A DNA stretch of 50,092 nucleotides from positions 1 through 50,092 of the forward strand of contig JAPVWO010000064.1 in assembly GCA_027493375.1 (NCBI GenBank), written 5' to 3'. The notes beneath the pieces were generated by a model, which saw nothing but the letters and a program-made list of their open reading frames with translations, made no database searches and was not told where the DNA came from. The position numbers and the translations under genes are program-made. Origin of the DNA: Candidatus Multivorans thiocomprendens (GTDB lineage: Bacteria; Acidobacteriota; Thermoanaerobaculia; Multivoradales; Multivoraceae). Below are positions 27,101 to 35,517 of this stretch, piece after piece (positions within the stretch are counted from its first letter, which is position 1; the number at the start of each line of letters is the position of its first letter).

Positions 27101-27564
27101 TGGCGCCGCTCGCGGGCCGGCTCGCCGGCGCATTGCGAGAAGAACTGACGGCGCGGCGCCGGAAACTCGCCGCCGCCGTGGTCGGCGCAGCGGAGGAACT
27201 GGCCGCGGACGCGACCTGGCGGCGGTTGGCGCCGAGCGAACAGGCGGAGATCCTTCGGCAGTGCCGCCTGACGCCTCCGGCGGAGACGCCGATAGCGACC
27301 GTCGAGGAGCTTCTCGCCAGCCTTGAAGACCGTCCGCTCTCCACATGGCGGGCCGAAGTCGACGCGGTCCGCGAGCGCGCGTCCCAAGCGCTGGTCGCCG
27401 CGGCGGAGCGTGCGCAAGCCGACCAGGAAGACCTACAGGCGCCGATAACCGTGCCCATCCGCCGCGGCACGCTCCCCGATGAAACGGCCGTGCGCGGCTG
27501 GTTGCGCGAGCAGGAAGAGAAGCTGCTGGAGGCGGTGCGGAAGGGTCCGGTGATTCTGCGGTGA
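24097..27564 (+). CDS. brxC: BREX ATPase BrxC (PglY-like)
   Basis: This 1155-residue cytoplasmic ATPase is the BREX component BrxC. Walker A is GFFGSGKSH (residues 75-83, after AAWIS) and Walker B is VLVLDEVQQYIG (near 263), followed by the sensor LMLIGAGQSAL. The N-terminal opening MKIHELLDRDPRGARLANNGQ is the usual family start. The long C-terminal half is helical with coiled coils near 1000-1050. The length is close to normal and I see no internal break, unlike brxB and pglX on either side. The GTG start overlaps the brxB stop. Confidence 0.93.
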   Translation: MKIHELLDRDPRGARLANNGQARIGGDDDRARAVLREELSTFVCDGRFGDALQRILDRYLGNVGSARQDAAWISGFFGSGKSHLLKMAAHLWENTAFADGATARGLVGNSLPGDVHASLRELDTQAKRSGRPLVAAAGTLLGGNDWVRRTVLEIVLRGCGWPDQYAQVRFCFWLRDEGALDAVRTAVEAKDRDWRRELNNLYVSPVLGQAVTDAVPGFANDVKTALQALRAQFPPTREDITTEQFVDAARRALSDSDDLPHTVLVLDEVQQYIGADEDRSSAITELAEAIQTRFDSRLMLIGAGQSALSADTPHLAKLRDRFVIRVELTDADVEAVTRRVLLGKKPSAVPEIEKLFEVHAGEVARHLRNTRIGARPEDAGHRVDDYPLLPTRRRFWEACFRAVDAGGAHSQLRSQLRILHDSLNALAPRDLGAAIPASDLFDALAPDLVSTGVLLGELDTRIRRLDDGTERGRLRRDLCGLAFLIGRLPRDAAVDIGVRAAASTLADLLVTDITGDASAFRREVEVELESLAEGGELLKVGGEYRLQTTEGAEWDRAYREQVAAMRQDEVEIARVRNQLFGGEVDAAGTSLRLIHGESKMRRVVKLHAGEEAPAPDAEAVTVWWRDGWSVRRSAVENEARRAGIESPVLFAFLPRRNADALRDRILAVEAAQRVLDLKGSPSSPEGQDARAGMESRRDDAARHRAELVLDVLRAATVYQGGGTEAYGEDLRQRIERGAEASVARLFPEFDKGDHRAWEVALRRARDGSATPLQIVGWDKETPDHPVAREVLARTATGARGTELHRTLRAAPFGWPQDAVDAVLVALHRSGRLRAVRNGVDVAVGALDQAGIKAAEFRPEKVVLTVSERIALRGLFQELDIRGPSGEEARFARPFLDRLLALAESAGGAAPLPPVPPTAFIGDLSRLGGAEQLAAVNEQRESIGESIAAWRVLSERRQRREPAWRLATGLRRHARGLPETEAVEQELEAIERQRSLLEEMDRLAPLAGRLAGALREELTARRRKLAAAVVGAAEELAADATWRRLAPSEQAEILRQCRLTPPAETPIATVEELLASLEDRPLSTWRAEVDAVRERASQALVAAAERAQADQEDLQAPITVPIRRGTLPDETAVRGWLREQEEKLLEAVRKGPVILR

Positions 27565-27600
27565 GCACGCGTTTCGTAAACGGCACACTATGGTCATTTA

Positions 27601-27640
27601 TTGACGTTGAAGGTTCGATAAACGTACTCTTGTCGGACAA
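27601..27640 (+). promoter_or_regulatory. Putative promoter and operator of the XRE-ImmA gene
   Basis: In a locally AT-rich gap, TTGACG (27601-27606) is followed after 18 bases by TACTCT (27625-27630). The short palindrome TTGTCGGACAA (27630-27640) overlaps the predicted transcription start, a natural place for the encoded XRE repressor to bind. A good ribosome binding site (AAGGGG, 27682-27687) precedes the ATG by seven bases. All is by eye. Confidence 0.35.
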
Positions 27641-27694
27641 CGAGGCGGCGTACGGACCGTTCGGACGCCCGCAGCACGATCAAGGGGCTACGGC

Positions 27695-28987
27695 ATGTCG
27701 CTAACCGCCGAACAACTTGCAGCGAGGATCCGGGCCACGAGGCAGGCTGCCGGGCTCACCCAGGGTGCGGTTGCTGACGCTCTCGGACTCTCCCGCCCCG
27801 CCGTGTCCCAGTTGGAGGCCGGGAAACGGTCCGTGTCGGGCCTCGAACTAGAGCGTCTTGCGCGCCTGTGCGGGAGGGGCATGGCGGATTTCTTCGACGA
27901 TGCGTTCTCCTCCGAAGGCGGGGCAGCCACCGCGCTCTTCCGCAGGCATCCGGCTCTGAGCGACGATTCTCATCTCCGCGAGGCGGTCGGCTTGGCGCTG
28001 GAGTTCGGCCGTTCGATCGCGATCCTTGAGGATCGGCTCCAGATCGGCGGGCGGGAGACGGTCGTTGCCGGCTATCGGAGCGCCGCCCTGAAGAGCAAGT
28101 GGGATGCCATCCAGCAGGGCGAACGGGTGGCCGACGCGGAGCGGGGACGGCTGGGGCTGGGCCTAGAGCCGTTGCCGGACCTCCTGGATCTGATGGAGAG
28201 GCAGGGCGTACGGGCAGTGGCGACGCCGATGCCCAGCGAGGTGTCCGGCCTGACCCTGGTGGACGACGCGGCCGGCGTGGTCGTTGCGGTCAACGGGCGG
28301 CACGGGTTCGATCGCCAGCGCTTCTCCCTGGCGCACGAGTACGCGCACGTCCTCCTCGACCGCGACAGACAGGCTTGCCTGAGCCGCCGGGAGGACCAGG
28401 ACTCGCTCATGGAAGTACGGGCCAACTCCTTCGCCGCCGCCTTCCTGCTCCCCGTCGGCGGGGTCCGCCGCTTCGTTGACTATCTGGCCAAGGGGCGAGC
28501 GAGTCGGACCCTCCGGCAGGTCTCCGACGGCCGCGATGTCCACAGCGCGGAGCGTCGGCGGCCTCCCGGCAGCCAGAACCTCCGTCTTCACGACCTGGCG
28601 ATGCTCGCGCACCACTTCGGCGTCAGCCGCGTTGCAGCGCTCTACCGTCTGAAGAGTCTCGGGATCGTCACGGAACAGCAGCGGGCCGCCCTGGCCGAAC
28701 GGAACGCCACCCAGGGCAATCGCATCGCGAGCCTCCTCGGTCTTCGAAACCCCGATGCCGCACGCCGGCGCGTGCCCCGAAAGCGCCTCGTGACCCTCGG
28801 CATCGAGGCGCTGGAGCGGGAGATCATCTCCTACGCCAAGCTCCGCGAACTGGCAGAGCTCGTGGGCGTCGGCGAGACCGAGCTTGAGGAGGTCGTGGTG
28901 GCGGCGGGAATCGACCCGCGGCCGCCAGTCGATGTCTCGCTGGTGGCCTTGGCGGCTCTTGAGGAAGCCAGACAATGCAACGAGTAG
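27695..28987 (+). CDS. XRE-family regulator fused to ImmA/IrrE metallopeptidase
   Basis: This 430-residue protein has an N-terminal helix-turn-helix (residues 8-60, AGLTQGAVADALGLSRPAVSQLEAGKRSVSG) and an ImmA/IrrE zinc protease domain with FSLAHEYAHVLL (H214, E215, H218) and MEVRANSFAAAFLLP (E240 likely third ligand). Proteins of this layout sense a signal and cleave a partner or repressor, often controlling mobile elements or defence genes. It has its own promoter region inside the BREX locus, between brxC and the AAA/DUF4276 pair, so I infer it regulates this island. The target is unknown. Confidence 0.88.
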   Translation: MSLTAEQLAARIRATRQAAGLTQGAVADALGLSRPAVSQLEAGKRSVSGLELERLARLCGRGMADFFDDAFSSEGGAATALFRRHPALSDDSHLREAVGLALEFGRSIAILEDRLQIGGRETVVAGYRSAALKSKWDAIQQGERVADAERGRLGLGLEPLPDLLDLMERQGVRAVATPMPSEVSGLTLVDDAAGVVVAVNGRHGFDRQRFSLAHEYAHVLLDRDRQACLSRREDQDSLMEVRANSFAAAFLLPVGGVRRFVDYLAKGRASRTLRQVSDGRDVHSAERRRPPGSQNLRLHDLAMLAHHFGVSRVAALYRLKSLGIVTEQQRAALAERNATQGNRIASLLGLRNPDAARRRVPRKRLVTLGIEALEREIISYAKLRELAELVGVGETELEEVVVAAGIDPRPPVDVSLVALAALEEARQCNE

Positions 28988-29118
28988 CGGGAGTCCGTTT
29001 TCAAGCTGAAGGCGAGAGCGCCGCGCCGTCAATCGGATACTGGAATGCGCCTCGGCGCGCAGCTGCTCCGACTGGCAAGTGGGGGCCGTGACTGACTTTG
29101 CTGCAAGGAGAGGAGAGC

Positions 29119-30300
29119 ATGACCTTCATGAAGAGCGTTCGGCTGGACAGTTTCCTGTCCTTCCCGCCTGACTCGCCGGAGTTCGAGCTTCGGCCCCTCA
29201 ACCTCCTGATTGGGCCGAACGGAGCCGGCAAGTCGAACTTCATCGAGGCGTTCGAGCTGCTGGCGGCGACGACTGACGACTTCGCGGCGGCGGTGCGAGA
29301 CGGCGGTGGCGCCGAGGAGTGGCCCTGGAAGGGAACCGGCGGCAACGGCAGGGCGCGAATCGAAGCCGTCCTGGCCGCTACGCCGTTCGAACGGCCGCTG
29401 CGCTACCGGCTGGAGTTCGGCGCAAACAGGCGGAGGGTTGAGGTCTTCGACGAGGCGCTTGAAGAAACTCGGCCACGGTCGGGCTACAGAGACGACGTGT
29501 TCTTCTACTACCGGTTTCAGGATGGGCATCCCGCGCTCAACGTTCAGGACGACAGCGGAGGGCGCACGCAGAGGCGGCTCCGAAGAGAGAGTCTGCTCTC
29601 CGATCAGTCCGTGCTCAAGCAGCGAAAGGACCCGGATCGCTATCCGGAAGTAACGTGGGTCGGCGAGCAGTTCGCATCGATTCAGACATTCCGTGAGTGG
29701 AGCTTTGGTCGCTACGCCTCGGTGAGGCAGTCGCAGAGAGCGGATCTTCCGACGGACCGTCTCCTGCCGGAGAGCCAGAACCTGGCCCTTGTCATGAATC
29801 AGGTCGAGGGAGCGGCGCCAGAGCGTCTCAACAAGTTGCTGGCCGGGTTCCTGCCGGGGTTCGAGCGGATCTGGACGTCCGTCGGCAGCGGGCGGGTCGA
29901 GCTCTTCTTGCGCGAATCGGGGCTGCGTACGCCGATTCCGGCAACTCGGTTGTCAGACGGCACGATCCGGTTCATGGCGATCGTGGCGACGCTGCTCAAT
30001 CCCACGCCGCCGCCGCTCGTGTGTATCGAAGAGCCGGAGTTGGGGCTCCATCCCGATGCGACGGCAAGACTGGGAGAGCTCCTGATCGAGGCATCCGAGA
30101 GGACGCAGTTGATCGTTACGACGCACTCCGAGAGTCTGGTGGGTCGCTTCACGAACGATTGCGAGGCCGTGATTGTCTGTGAACGACCCGGGGCGGGAAC
30201 GGAACTCCAGCGTTTGGACCGTCAGGAGTTGGCCAGTTGGCTGGACGACTACACCCTGGGCGATCTCTGGGCCATGGGCCAACTGGGGGCGAACCCGTGA
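29119..30300 (+). CDS. AAA_21-family ATPase, paired with DUF4276 protein
   Basis: This 393-residue ABC-like ATPase has Walker A IGPNGAGKSN (31-40), a signature-like TRLSDGTIRFMAI, Walker B LVCIEEPELGLHP and the switch strand IVTTHSESLV. Such OLD-like ATPases commonly act with a nuclease or toprim partner in abortive-infection systems. The ATG at 29119 follows a strong AAGGAGAGGAG ribosome binding site and is preferred over the TTG at 29098. Its stop overlaps the DUF4276 start as GTGA. About 130 bases upstream hold no convincing gene. Confidence 0.85.
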   Translation: MTFMKSVRLDSFLSFPPDSPEFELRPLNLLIGPNGAGKSNFIEAFELLAATTDDFAAAVRDGGGAEEWPWKGTGGNGRARIEAVLAATPFERPLRYRLEFGANRRRVEVFDEALEETRPRSGYRDDVFFYYRFQDGHPALNVQDDSGGRTQRRLRRESLLSDQSVLKQRKDPDRYPEVTWVGEQFASIQTFREWSFGRYASVRQSQRADLPTDRLLPESQNLALVMNQVEGAAPERLNKLLAGFLPGFERIWTSVGSGRVELFLRESGLRTPIPATRLSDGTIRFMAIVATLLNPTPPPLVCIEEPELGLHPDATARLGELLIEASERTQLIVTTHSESLVGRFTNDCEAVIVCERPGAGTELQRLDRQELASWLDDYTLGDLWAMGQLGANP

Positions 30301-30938
30301 AGGGTGTTCGCTTGTACGTGGAAGGCGGCGGCGGTCGCGCTGGTCGGTCCAAGGGAGGCCGCGATGGGCGGGCGCAATTGCGACGGGGCCTCAACGAGTT
30401 CCTTGCGGGAATCAAGAGGACCGCGAGGGCTCGTCAGCTCAAATGGAACGTTGTTTGCTGTGATCCACGTGACGATGCGTGCCGACGTTTCGTAGAGGCG
30501 GCCCGGGCGGGGAGCAAGGAGATCGTGTTGCTGCTCGTGGACTCCGAGGACGAGGTCAAACAGGGGCCTCGTCGTCACTTGATGGCGCGGGATGGGTGGA
30601 CTCGGCTGAGAGGCTTGGAGGAAGAGCGGATACACCTGATGGTACGGGCGATGGAGACCTGGTTGGTTGCGGACCTCGAGGCTCTTCGTTCCTACTACGG
30701 CAGGCAGTTCAACGACAAAGCGTTGGCCGGGCGACAAGACCTTGAGCAGGTTCCGAAGAGGCGCATCGAAACCGCCCTGGTGCGGGCGACGCGGGCGACC
30801 CAGAAGGGCGAGTATCACAAGATCCGGCACGCCAGCGACCTCCTGGCCCTCGTCGATCCAGAGAAGGTCCAGGCCCGCTGTCCGCACTGCAAGCGGTTCT
30901 TCGACACGCTGACCGCCTTGATCGAGGAGGCGGCTTGA
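30297..30938 (+). CDS. DUF4276 protein, putative effector of the AAA ATPase pair
   Basis: This 213-residue protein starts with a strand and glutamate (VRLYVEGGG), followed by EIVLLLVDSEDEV and HLMVRAMETWLVADLEALRSYYG. The E...DxxD arrangement looks toprim-like, and the ATPase + DUF4276 pairing is a recurring defence-type arrangement; both points are from memory. The GTG start overlaps the ATPase stop (GTGA), so the two are made together. I infer ATPase-controlled nuclease or nucleotide-binding activity. A C-P-H-C pair near the C-terminus is notable but is not by itself a metal site. Confidence 0.75.
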   Translation: MKGVRLYVEGGGGRAGRSKGGRDGRAQLRRGLNEFLAGIKRTARARQLKWNVVCCDPRDDACRRFVEAARAGSKEIVLLLVDSEDEVKQGPRRHLMARDGWTRLRGLEEERIHLMVRAMETWLVADLEALRSYYGRQFNDKALAGRQDLEQVPKRRIETALVRATRATQKGEYHKIRHASDLLALVDPEKVQARCPHCKRFFDTLTALIEEAA

Positions 30939-30939
30939 G

Positions 30940-32745
30940 GTGATCGCGCCGCTCCATCCCGACCTGCGCAAGCAGTTGCAGAAGGCGCTGCTCGCGGCCC
31001 GGAGAGTCGGCGAGGAGGGCGCACGGGCGGCACTTCGGGCATTGGCGGTGGACGCGGCGCGGCCGCATGAGTCGATGTCGGCGGAGGAACGCGGGCTGAG
31101 GCTGCGGATTCGCGCCCACGGCCGGCAGTTGGGCGACGCACGGGACCGGCAGAGCGGAGTGCAGGAGATCGGGCGGCTGGCTCACGAAGTCGCCTGCGAG
31201 CACTGGCACCGGATGCTCTTCGCGCGGTTCCTGGCGGAGACCGGGTTGCTAGTGGAGCCCCGGTCCCGGGTCTCGGTGTCGCTCGACGAGTGCGCGGAAC
31301 TGGCGCGGGAAACTGGCGCAACGAATTTGCATGGCCCGACGACGGTCGAATCCACCGGGAGAACCCCAAGGCGTACGTCAAGGGGGAGCGGGTCTGGGGT
31401 AGGAGTGGTGTCGTGATGGCCGTCATGAGTGAGCTTCAAGCAACTCTGTACTGCGACGACCTGTTCGACATCAGTTGCGTACCGCTTGTACCGTCGTCTC
31501 CAGACGACCTTTCGCCCCTCTGGTCCTACTGCAGCGACGACCGTTACCGGATGGAGGTGCGCCTCGTCGACCCCAAGTCGAACGTCACGAACGCGACTCT
31601 GGCGAAGGTCCCCTTCGACCTCGCTCACTGGCGGCAGGTCGCGGCCGAGCGCTATCCCAAGGGCCTTCCCGAGCCCTACTCCGACGACCCGACCCAGTGG
31701 CTCTTCCACGGCTACCCCTGCGGCTCGGTCGTCTGGGACGAGGATGCCAAATGGACGGCTCACGGCCCCTTCCACGTGAACACATCCGTGCTTCACGTCG
31801 CCGTCGCTCGGCTGCTCGGCTACCGTTGGCCAGCGGAGCTCGACCCGGAGATGCGGCTGGCGGCGGAATCCCGAGAATGGGCCGAGCGATGCCGGAAACT
31901 GCATGACTTCGCCGACGCGGACGGCATCGTGTGCCTTCAGGCCGCGGGTGGCGAGCTGCCGGCGGCCGAGCGTTTGCGCGCACTACTCTCAGCCGCCTAC
32001 GGCGAGGAGTGGTCCGCGGAAAAGGAGCGTGAACTCCTTGCCGCTGCCGCCAACGGCAAACAGCAGCCCAGGTCCCTCAGCGAGTGGCTCCGCGACCGGT
32101 TCTTCGCCGAGCACTGCAAGCTGCTTCACAACCGGCCCTTCGCCTGGCACGTCTGGGACGGCCTGAAGGACGGCTTCCACGCCCTCGTCAACTGCCACCG
32201 CCTGTGCGGGCCGGACGGCGAGGGGCGGCGCACCCTGGAGGCGCTCGCCTACCGCCATCTAGGCGAGTGGATCGACCGTCAGCGCGCGGCGCAGCTCCAG
32301 GGCGACGAGGGCGCGGACGCCCGGCTCGCCGCCGCCCTGGACCTTCAAGGTCAGTTGGCGCTCATCCTCGAGGGCGAACCGCCGTACGACCTCTTCATCC
32401 GCTGGCGGCCGCTCCACGAGCAACCCGCCGGCTGGGCGCCGAATCTCGACGATGGCGTAAGGCTCAACATTCGCCCCTTCATGCGAGCAGAACTCCAGGC
32501 CGGCGGCCGCAAGGGCGCCGGCATCCTCCGCGTCAGGCCCAACATCAAGTGGGGGAAGGACCGCGGCACGGAGCCTGAGCGTCTGCGGCCGAGGGATGAC
32601 TTCCCCTGGTTCTACTCATTCCCGGGCCAGGGCACGGGGGCTGGCCGCACCGACTACAAGGCGTCGCCGGAAGCCGAGTACGATGGTGCTCGCTGGAACG
32701 ACCTGCACTACACGCGGGCTGCGAAGGAGGCTGCGCTAGGGCGTT
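30940..32745 (+). pseudogene. pglX: BREX adenine methyltransferase PglX, core deleted
   Basis: The first about 120 residues from the GTG at 30940 match the PglX N-terminus (HPDLRKQLQKAL, MSAEERGLRLRIRAHGRQLGD, CEHWHRMLFARFLAETGLL). At about 31305-31325 homology shifts to another frame and resumes in the C-terminal half: NEFAWPDDG, VPFDLAHWRQVAAERYP, HGPFHVNTSVLHVALGR-like, FIW/FAWHVWDGLKDGFHALVNCH, DGVRLNIRPFM, then DLHYT near 32735. The SAM-binding and NPPY catalytic region is absent; intact PglX proteins are about 1200 residues. As written it cannot methylate DNA. The tail then runs into the helicase remnant. Confidence 0.85.
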
Positions 32746-32748
32746 CGC

Positions 32749-34200
32749 GAAACGACGAGGCTGCGGTCCGAGTTGGTGCCCGAGGCTTTGCGCTACCTGG
32801 AGCACAATCCGCTTGCGGCGGAGCGTTCCAGGTTCCGTCATGTAGTCGTGGACGAGTACCAGGATCTCAATGTGGCAGAGCAATCCGTCATTGACGTCCT
32901 TGCCGAAGATGCCGCCCTCACGATAGTCGGTGACGAGAACCAGTCCATCTACTCGTTCAAGCACGCGCACCCGGAGGGGCTCAGTGACTTCGGTTCGACC
33001 AAGGATGAAGGTCTCCAAATCTGTCGACGCTGCCCTCACCAGGTGCTCTCCATGGCGAACTCCCTGATCGGCCACAATGATGTTCGAAGCGACCGCGAGT
33101 TGTTGCCCTACCGGAAGGCGAGGAAAGCGCGGGTGCGTGTCGTGCAGTGGCAGACCGTCCATCAGGAAGCGGCCGGCCTCGCCGAAGTCGTCCGCGCGTC
33201 CATGGCGGCGGGAGATGTAGAGGCCGGAGGAGTCCTCGTGCTCGCGCCGAACCGCGTCTTTGCAAATCCCGTCAGAGACGCTCTGCAAGAGGCCGGCGTT
33301 CCGGCCGAAAGCCTGTTCCGGGAGAAGGAACTGGACGGCAGCGGAGGCGAGAACGGCAACCCAAGGGCGGAGGAGGCCCTGACTCTCCTGACCCTGGCTG
33401 CCGACCCGGAGGATCTCGTCGCGCTCAGATGCTGGTGTGGGCTGTCGGCGGCGACGTCCTTCGGCTGCGCCGCATGGCAGCGAGTCCGGGAACATTGCGA
33501 CAGCAGTGGCGCCCCGGTCGTCGAGGTCCTGGCGGGCGTGCGGGAGGGAAGAGTGACCTGGGCCCAGTCTTGGCGTCTTCGGAATCGCCTGCAGCAGTTG
33601 GACGCGAGGCTTGATGGCTTGAAGGAGGTCTCGGGCAGGGCCTTGGTTGATGCCGTCTTCCCAAGTGGGGACGAAGACTTCGAGGCGCTTCGGACGACGG
33701 CAGAGGAGGTCTTGCGGAGCCACTCGGTGGAGGCGGGCGAGGCAGTGTGCGCTGAACGACTCGCCGAGGAAGTTCGGGCTCGAGTAGGTCGGCCGGAAGT
33801 TCCGACCGAGGTCGACTACGTCCGGGTGATGAGTCTGCACAAGTCAAAGGGACTGACCGTCGACATGGTGGTGGTCACTGGCTTCGTGGCCGGTGTCATG
33901 CCGCGTATCGACGCAGATGGTGGGGATGGCGTTTCGTTGCGCGAGAGCCTGGAAGAACAGCGACGCTTGCTCTACGTTGCGCTCACGCGGACGAGGGAGA
34001 TCCTGATTCTCTCCAGCGTCGTCCGCCTTAGCGGTGAGGATGCCCACTGGCTGCGGATGCCTGGCGGGCGCCGTGGGAGGGTCCGCCCCGTGGGAACGTC
34101 GCAGTTTCTGCGAGAACTTGGTCCGGCAGCGCCCAAGCCCATCACTGGTGACGTCTTTCTGAGAGAGTGGCTTGGTCGCCGGTCAGAGGGAGTCGCCTGA
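32749..34200 (+). pseudogene. UvrD/Rep-like helicase, 5'-truncated
   Basis: The frame begins near RLRSELVPEALRYLEHNP and contains superfamily 1 motifs II (VVVDEYQDLN), III (TIVGDENQSIYSFK), V (VMSLHKSKGLTVDMVVVTGF) and VI (EQRRLLYVALTRTRE). The N-terminal part with motif I (Walker A) is missing, and an in-frame TAG at 32737 closes the frame upstream. Without motif I it should not hydrolyse ATP. A TTG at 32773 could start a 475-residue product. Its upstream neighbour is the tail of pglX, so one deletion probably removed the helicase N-terminus and any spacer. Its stop overlaps the next ATG by one base. Confidence 0.85.
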
Positions 34201-35516
34201 TGGTCTCACCCGAGGTTCCCGGCCAGACTTTCGTACCCGAGGTTGCCGGCCAACTCCTGAAGCGGATTCGGCTGGGCGAACGGGCCGACCTGCTCCTGCG
34301 TCATGTCCAGTTCGCGGGTGGTCGTATGCGGCGTCCAAGCCGTGCGAGCCTCGCTGACGATCTGGCGGCTCTCGCCAACGGACGCGGGGGCGAGTGCCTG
34401 CTTGGAGTGGACGACGAGAGTCGCGAGATTCTCGGTATTCCCGCTGGGCGCCTGGACCGGGTCGCACGGCTGGTTGGCGAGACCTGTTGGGAGATGGTCG
34501 AGCCGCCTCTCGACGCGCTAGTCGAAGCGCTGGAGTTGCCCGACGCGTGTGGCGAGCGTCGTGCGGTCGCGCGGATCTCGGTAGGGAGGAGCCTCTTCGT
34601 GCATCGGAGTCCCGGCGGCTATCTGCGGCGCTCAGGCGACTCCGGAGTAACGCTCTCTCCCGGGGACCTGGCGCGGCTGGTCCATGACCGCAGCCGACCC
34701 GGTCTTCCCTGCTTCGACGAGACGATCGTTGACGGCGCCAGCTTCGACGATCTCGACCAGGGCCTGGTCGATCGCTTCCGACACCATCGGACGGAGGATG
34801 ATCGCGAAACCGTGGCGGCGACCGTGGGCTTGGTCGGAAGCTCGGACAAGGGGCCGTTGAAGCCGACGCTCGCCGGCGTTCTCCTGGCCTCCGAGCGACC
34901 GGAGATCTGGCGTCCGAACGCGTTCATCCAAGCGACGGCCTGCCGTGGGACCGACGTTCCAGATGCGCCGGATGTAGCGAACCGCCGGATGGACGCTCTG
35001 GATTGCCACGGCCCTCTGGACCGGCAGGTCGCCGACGCCTGCCGGTTCGTGGCAAGAAACCGAAGTGGCTTTGCGAGCGAGACCAGCGGCGGGCCAGGCT
35101 ACCCGCAATACGACATGACGGCTGTCTCCGAGGCGCTCGTGAACGCGGTGGCGCACCGCGACTACTCCGTGCACGGTCCGCCCATTCGCTTGCGGCTGTT
35201 TCCTGACCGGCTCGAAGTTCAATCTCCGGGCGCGCCGTCCAACGGCATCAGCCTCGCTACGCTCGCCTGCCGGCAGGCGTCAAGGAACATCACGATCTCC
35301 GGCCTGCTTGCAAGGTGTCCGACGCCGGAAGGCTTGCCAGGGCTGAAGACTGCTCGCAAGACGCTCATGAAGCTGCGCGGCGAGGGCGTCAGCTTCATTC
35401 TCCGCAGGAGCGAGGAGCTTTCGGGGCAGCGGCCCTTGTACGAACTGCTCAACGACCGCGAGCTGCGCCTGACGATCTTCGCCGCCGCGCCATCGCGCGA
35501 AGCGGGTGTGCAGTGA
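34200..35516 (+). CDS. AlbA_2/Schlafen-type ATP-binding protein with HATPase motif
   Basis: This 438-residue protein has an N-terminal AlbA_2 (Schlafen-like) domain, seen in LANGRGGECLLGVDDESREILG (about 60-80), and a C-terminal HATPase_c_4-type region with SEALVNAVAHRDYSVHG (about 311-328) and LEVQSPGAP. Such proteins are annotated as ATP-binding regulators; several relatives bind nucleic acid. The ATG overlaps the stop of the helicase gene (TGATG), so the two were built as one transcript. It ends one base before the next, related gene. Function in the island is unknown. Confidence 0.78.
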   Translation: MVSPEVPGQTFVPEVAGQLLKRIRLGERADLLLRHVQFAGGRMRRPSRASLADDLAALANGRGGECLLGVDDESREILGIPAGRLDRVARLVGETCWEMVEPPLDALVEALELPDACGERRAVARISVGRSLFVHRSPGGYLRRSGDSGVTLSPGDLARLVHDRSRPGLPCFDETIVDGASFDDLDQGLVDRFRHHRTEDDRETVAATVGLVGSSDKGPLKPTLAGVLLASERPEIWRPNAFIQATACRGTDVPDAPDVANRRMDALDCHGPLDRQVADACRFVARNRSGFASETSGGPGYPQYDMTAVSEALVNAVAHRDYSVHGPPIRLRLFPDRLEVQSPGAPSNGISLATLACRQASRNITISGLLARCPTPEGLPGLKTARKTLMKLRGEGVSFILRRSEELSGQRPLYELLNDRELRLTIFAAAPSREAGVQ

Positions 35517-35517
35517 G

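Noticed and set aside
28975..29091. A 38-codon frame overlapping the end of the XRE-ImmA gene
   Set aside because: It starts with an ATG inside the upstream gene and has no ribosome binding site or homology; too short to support.
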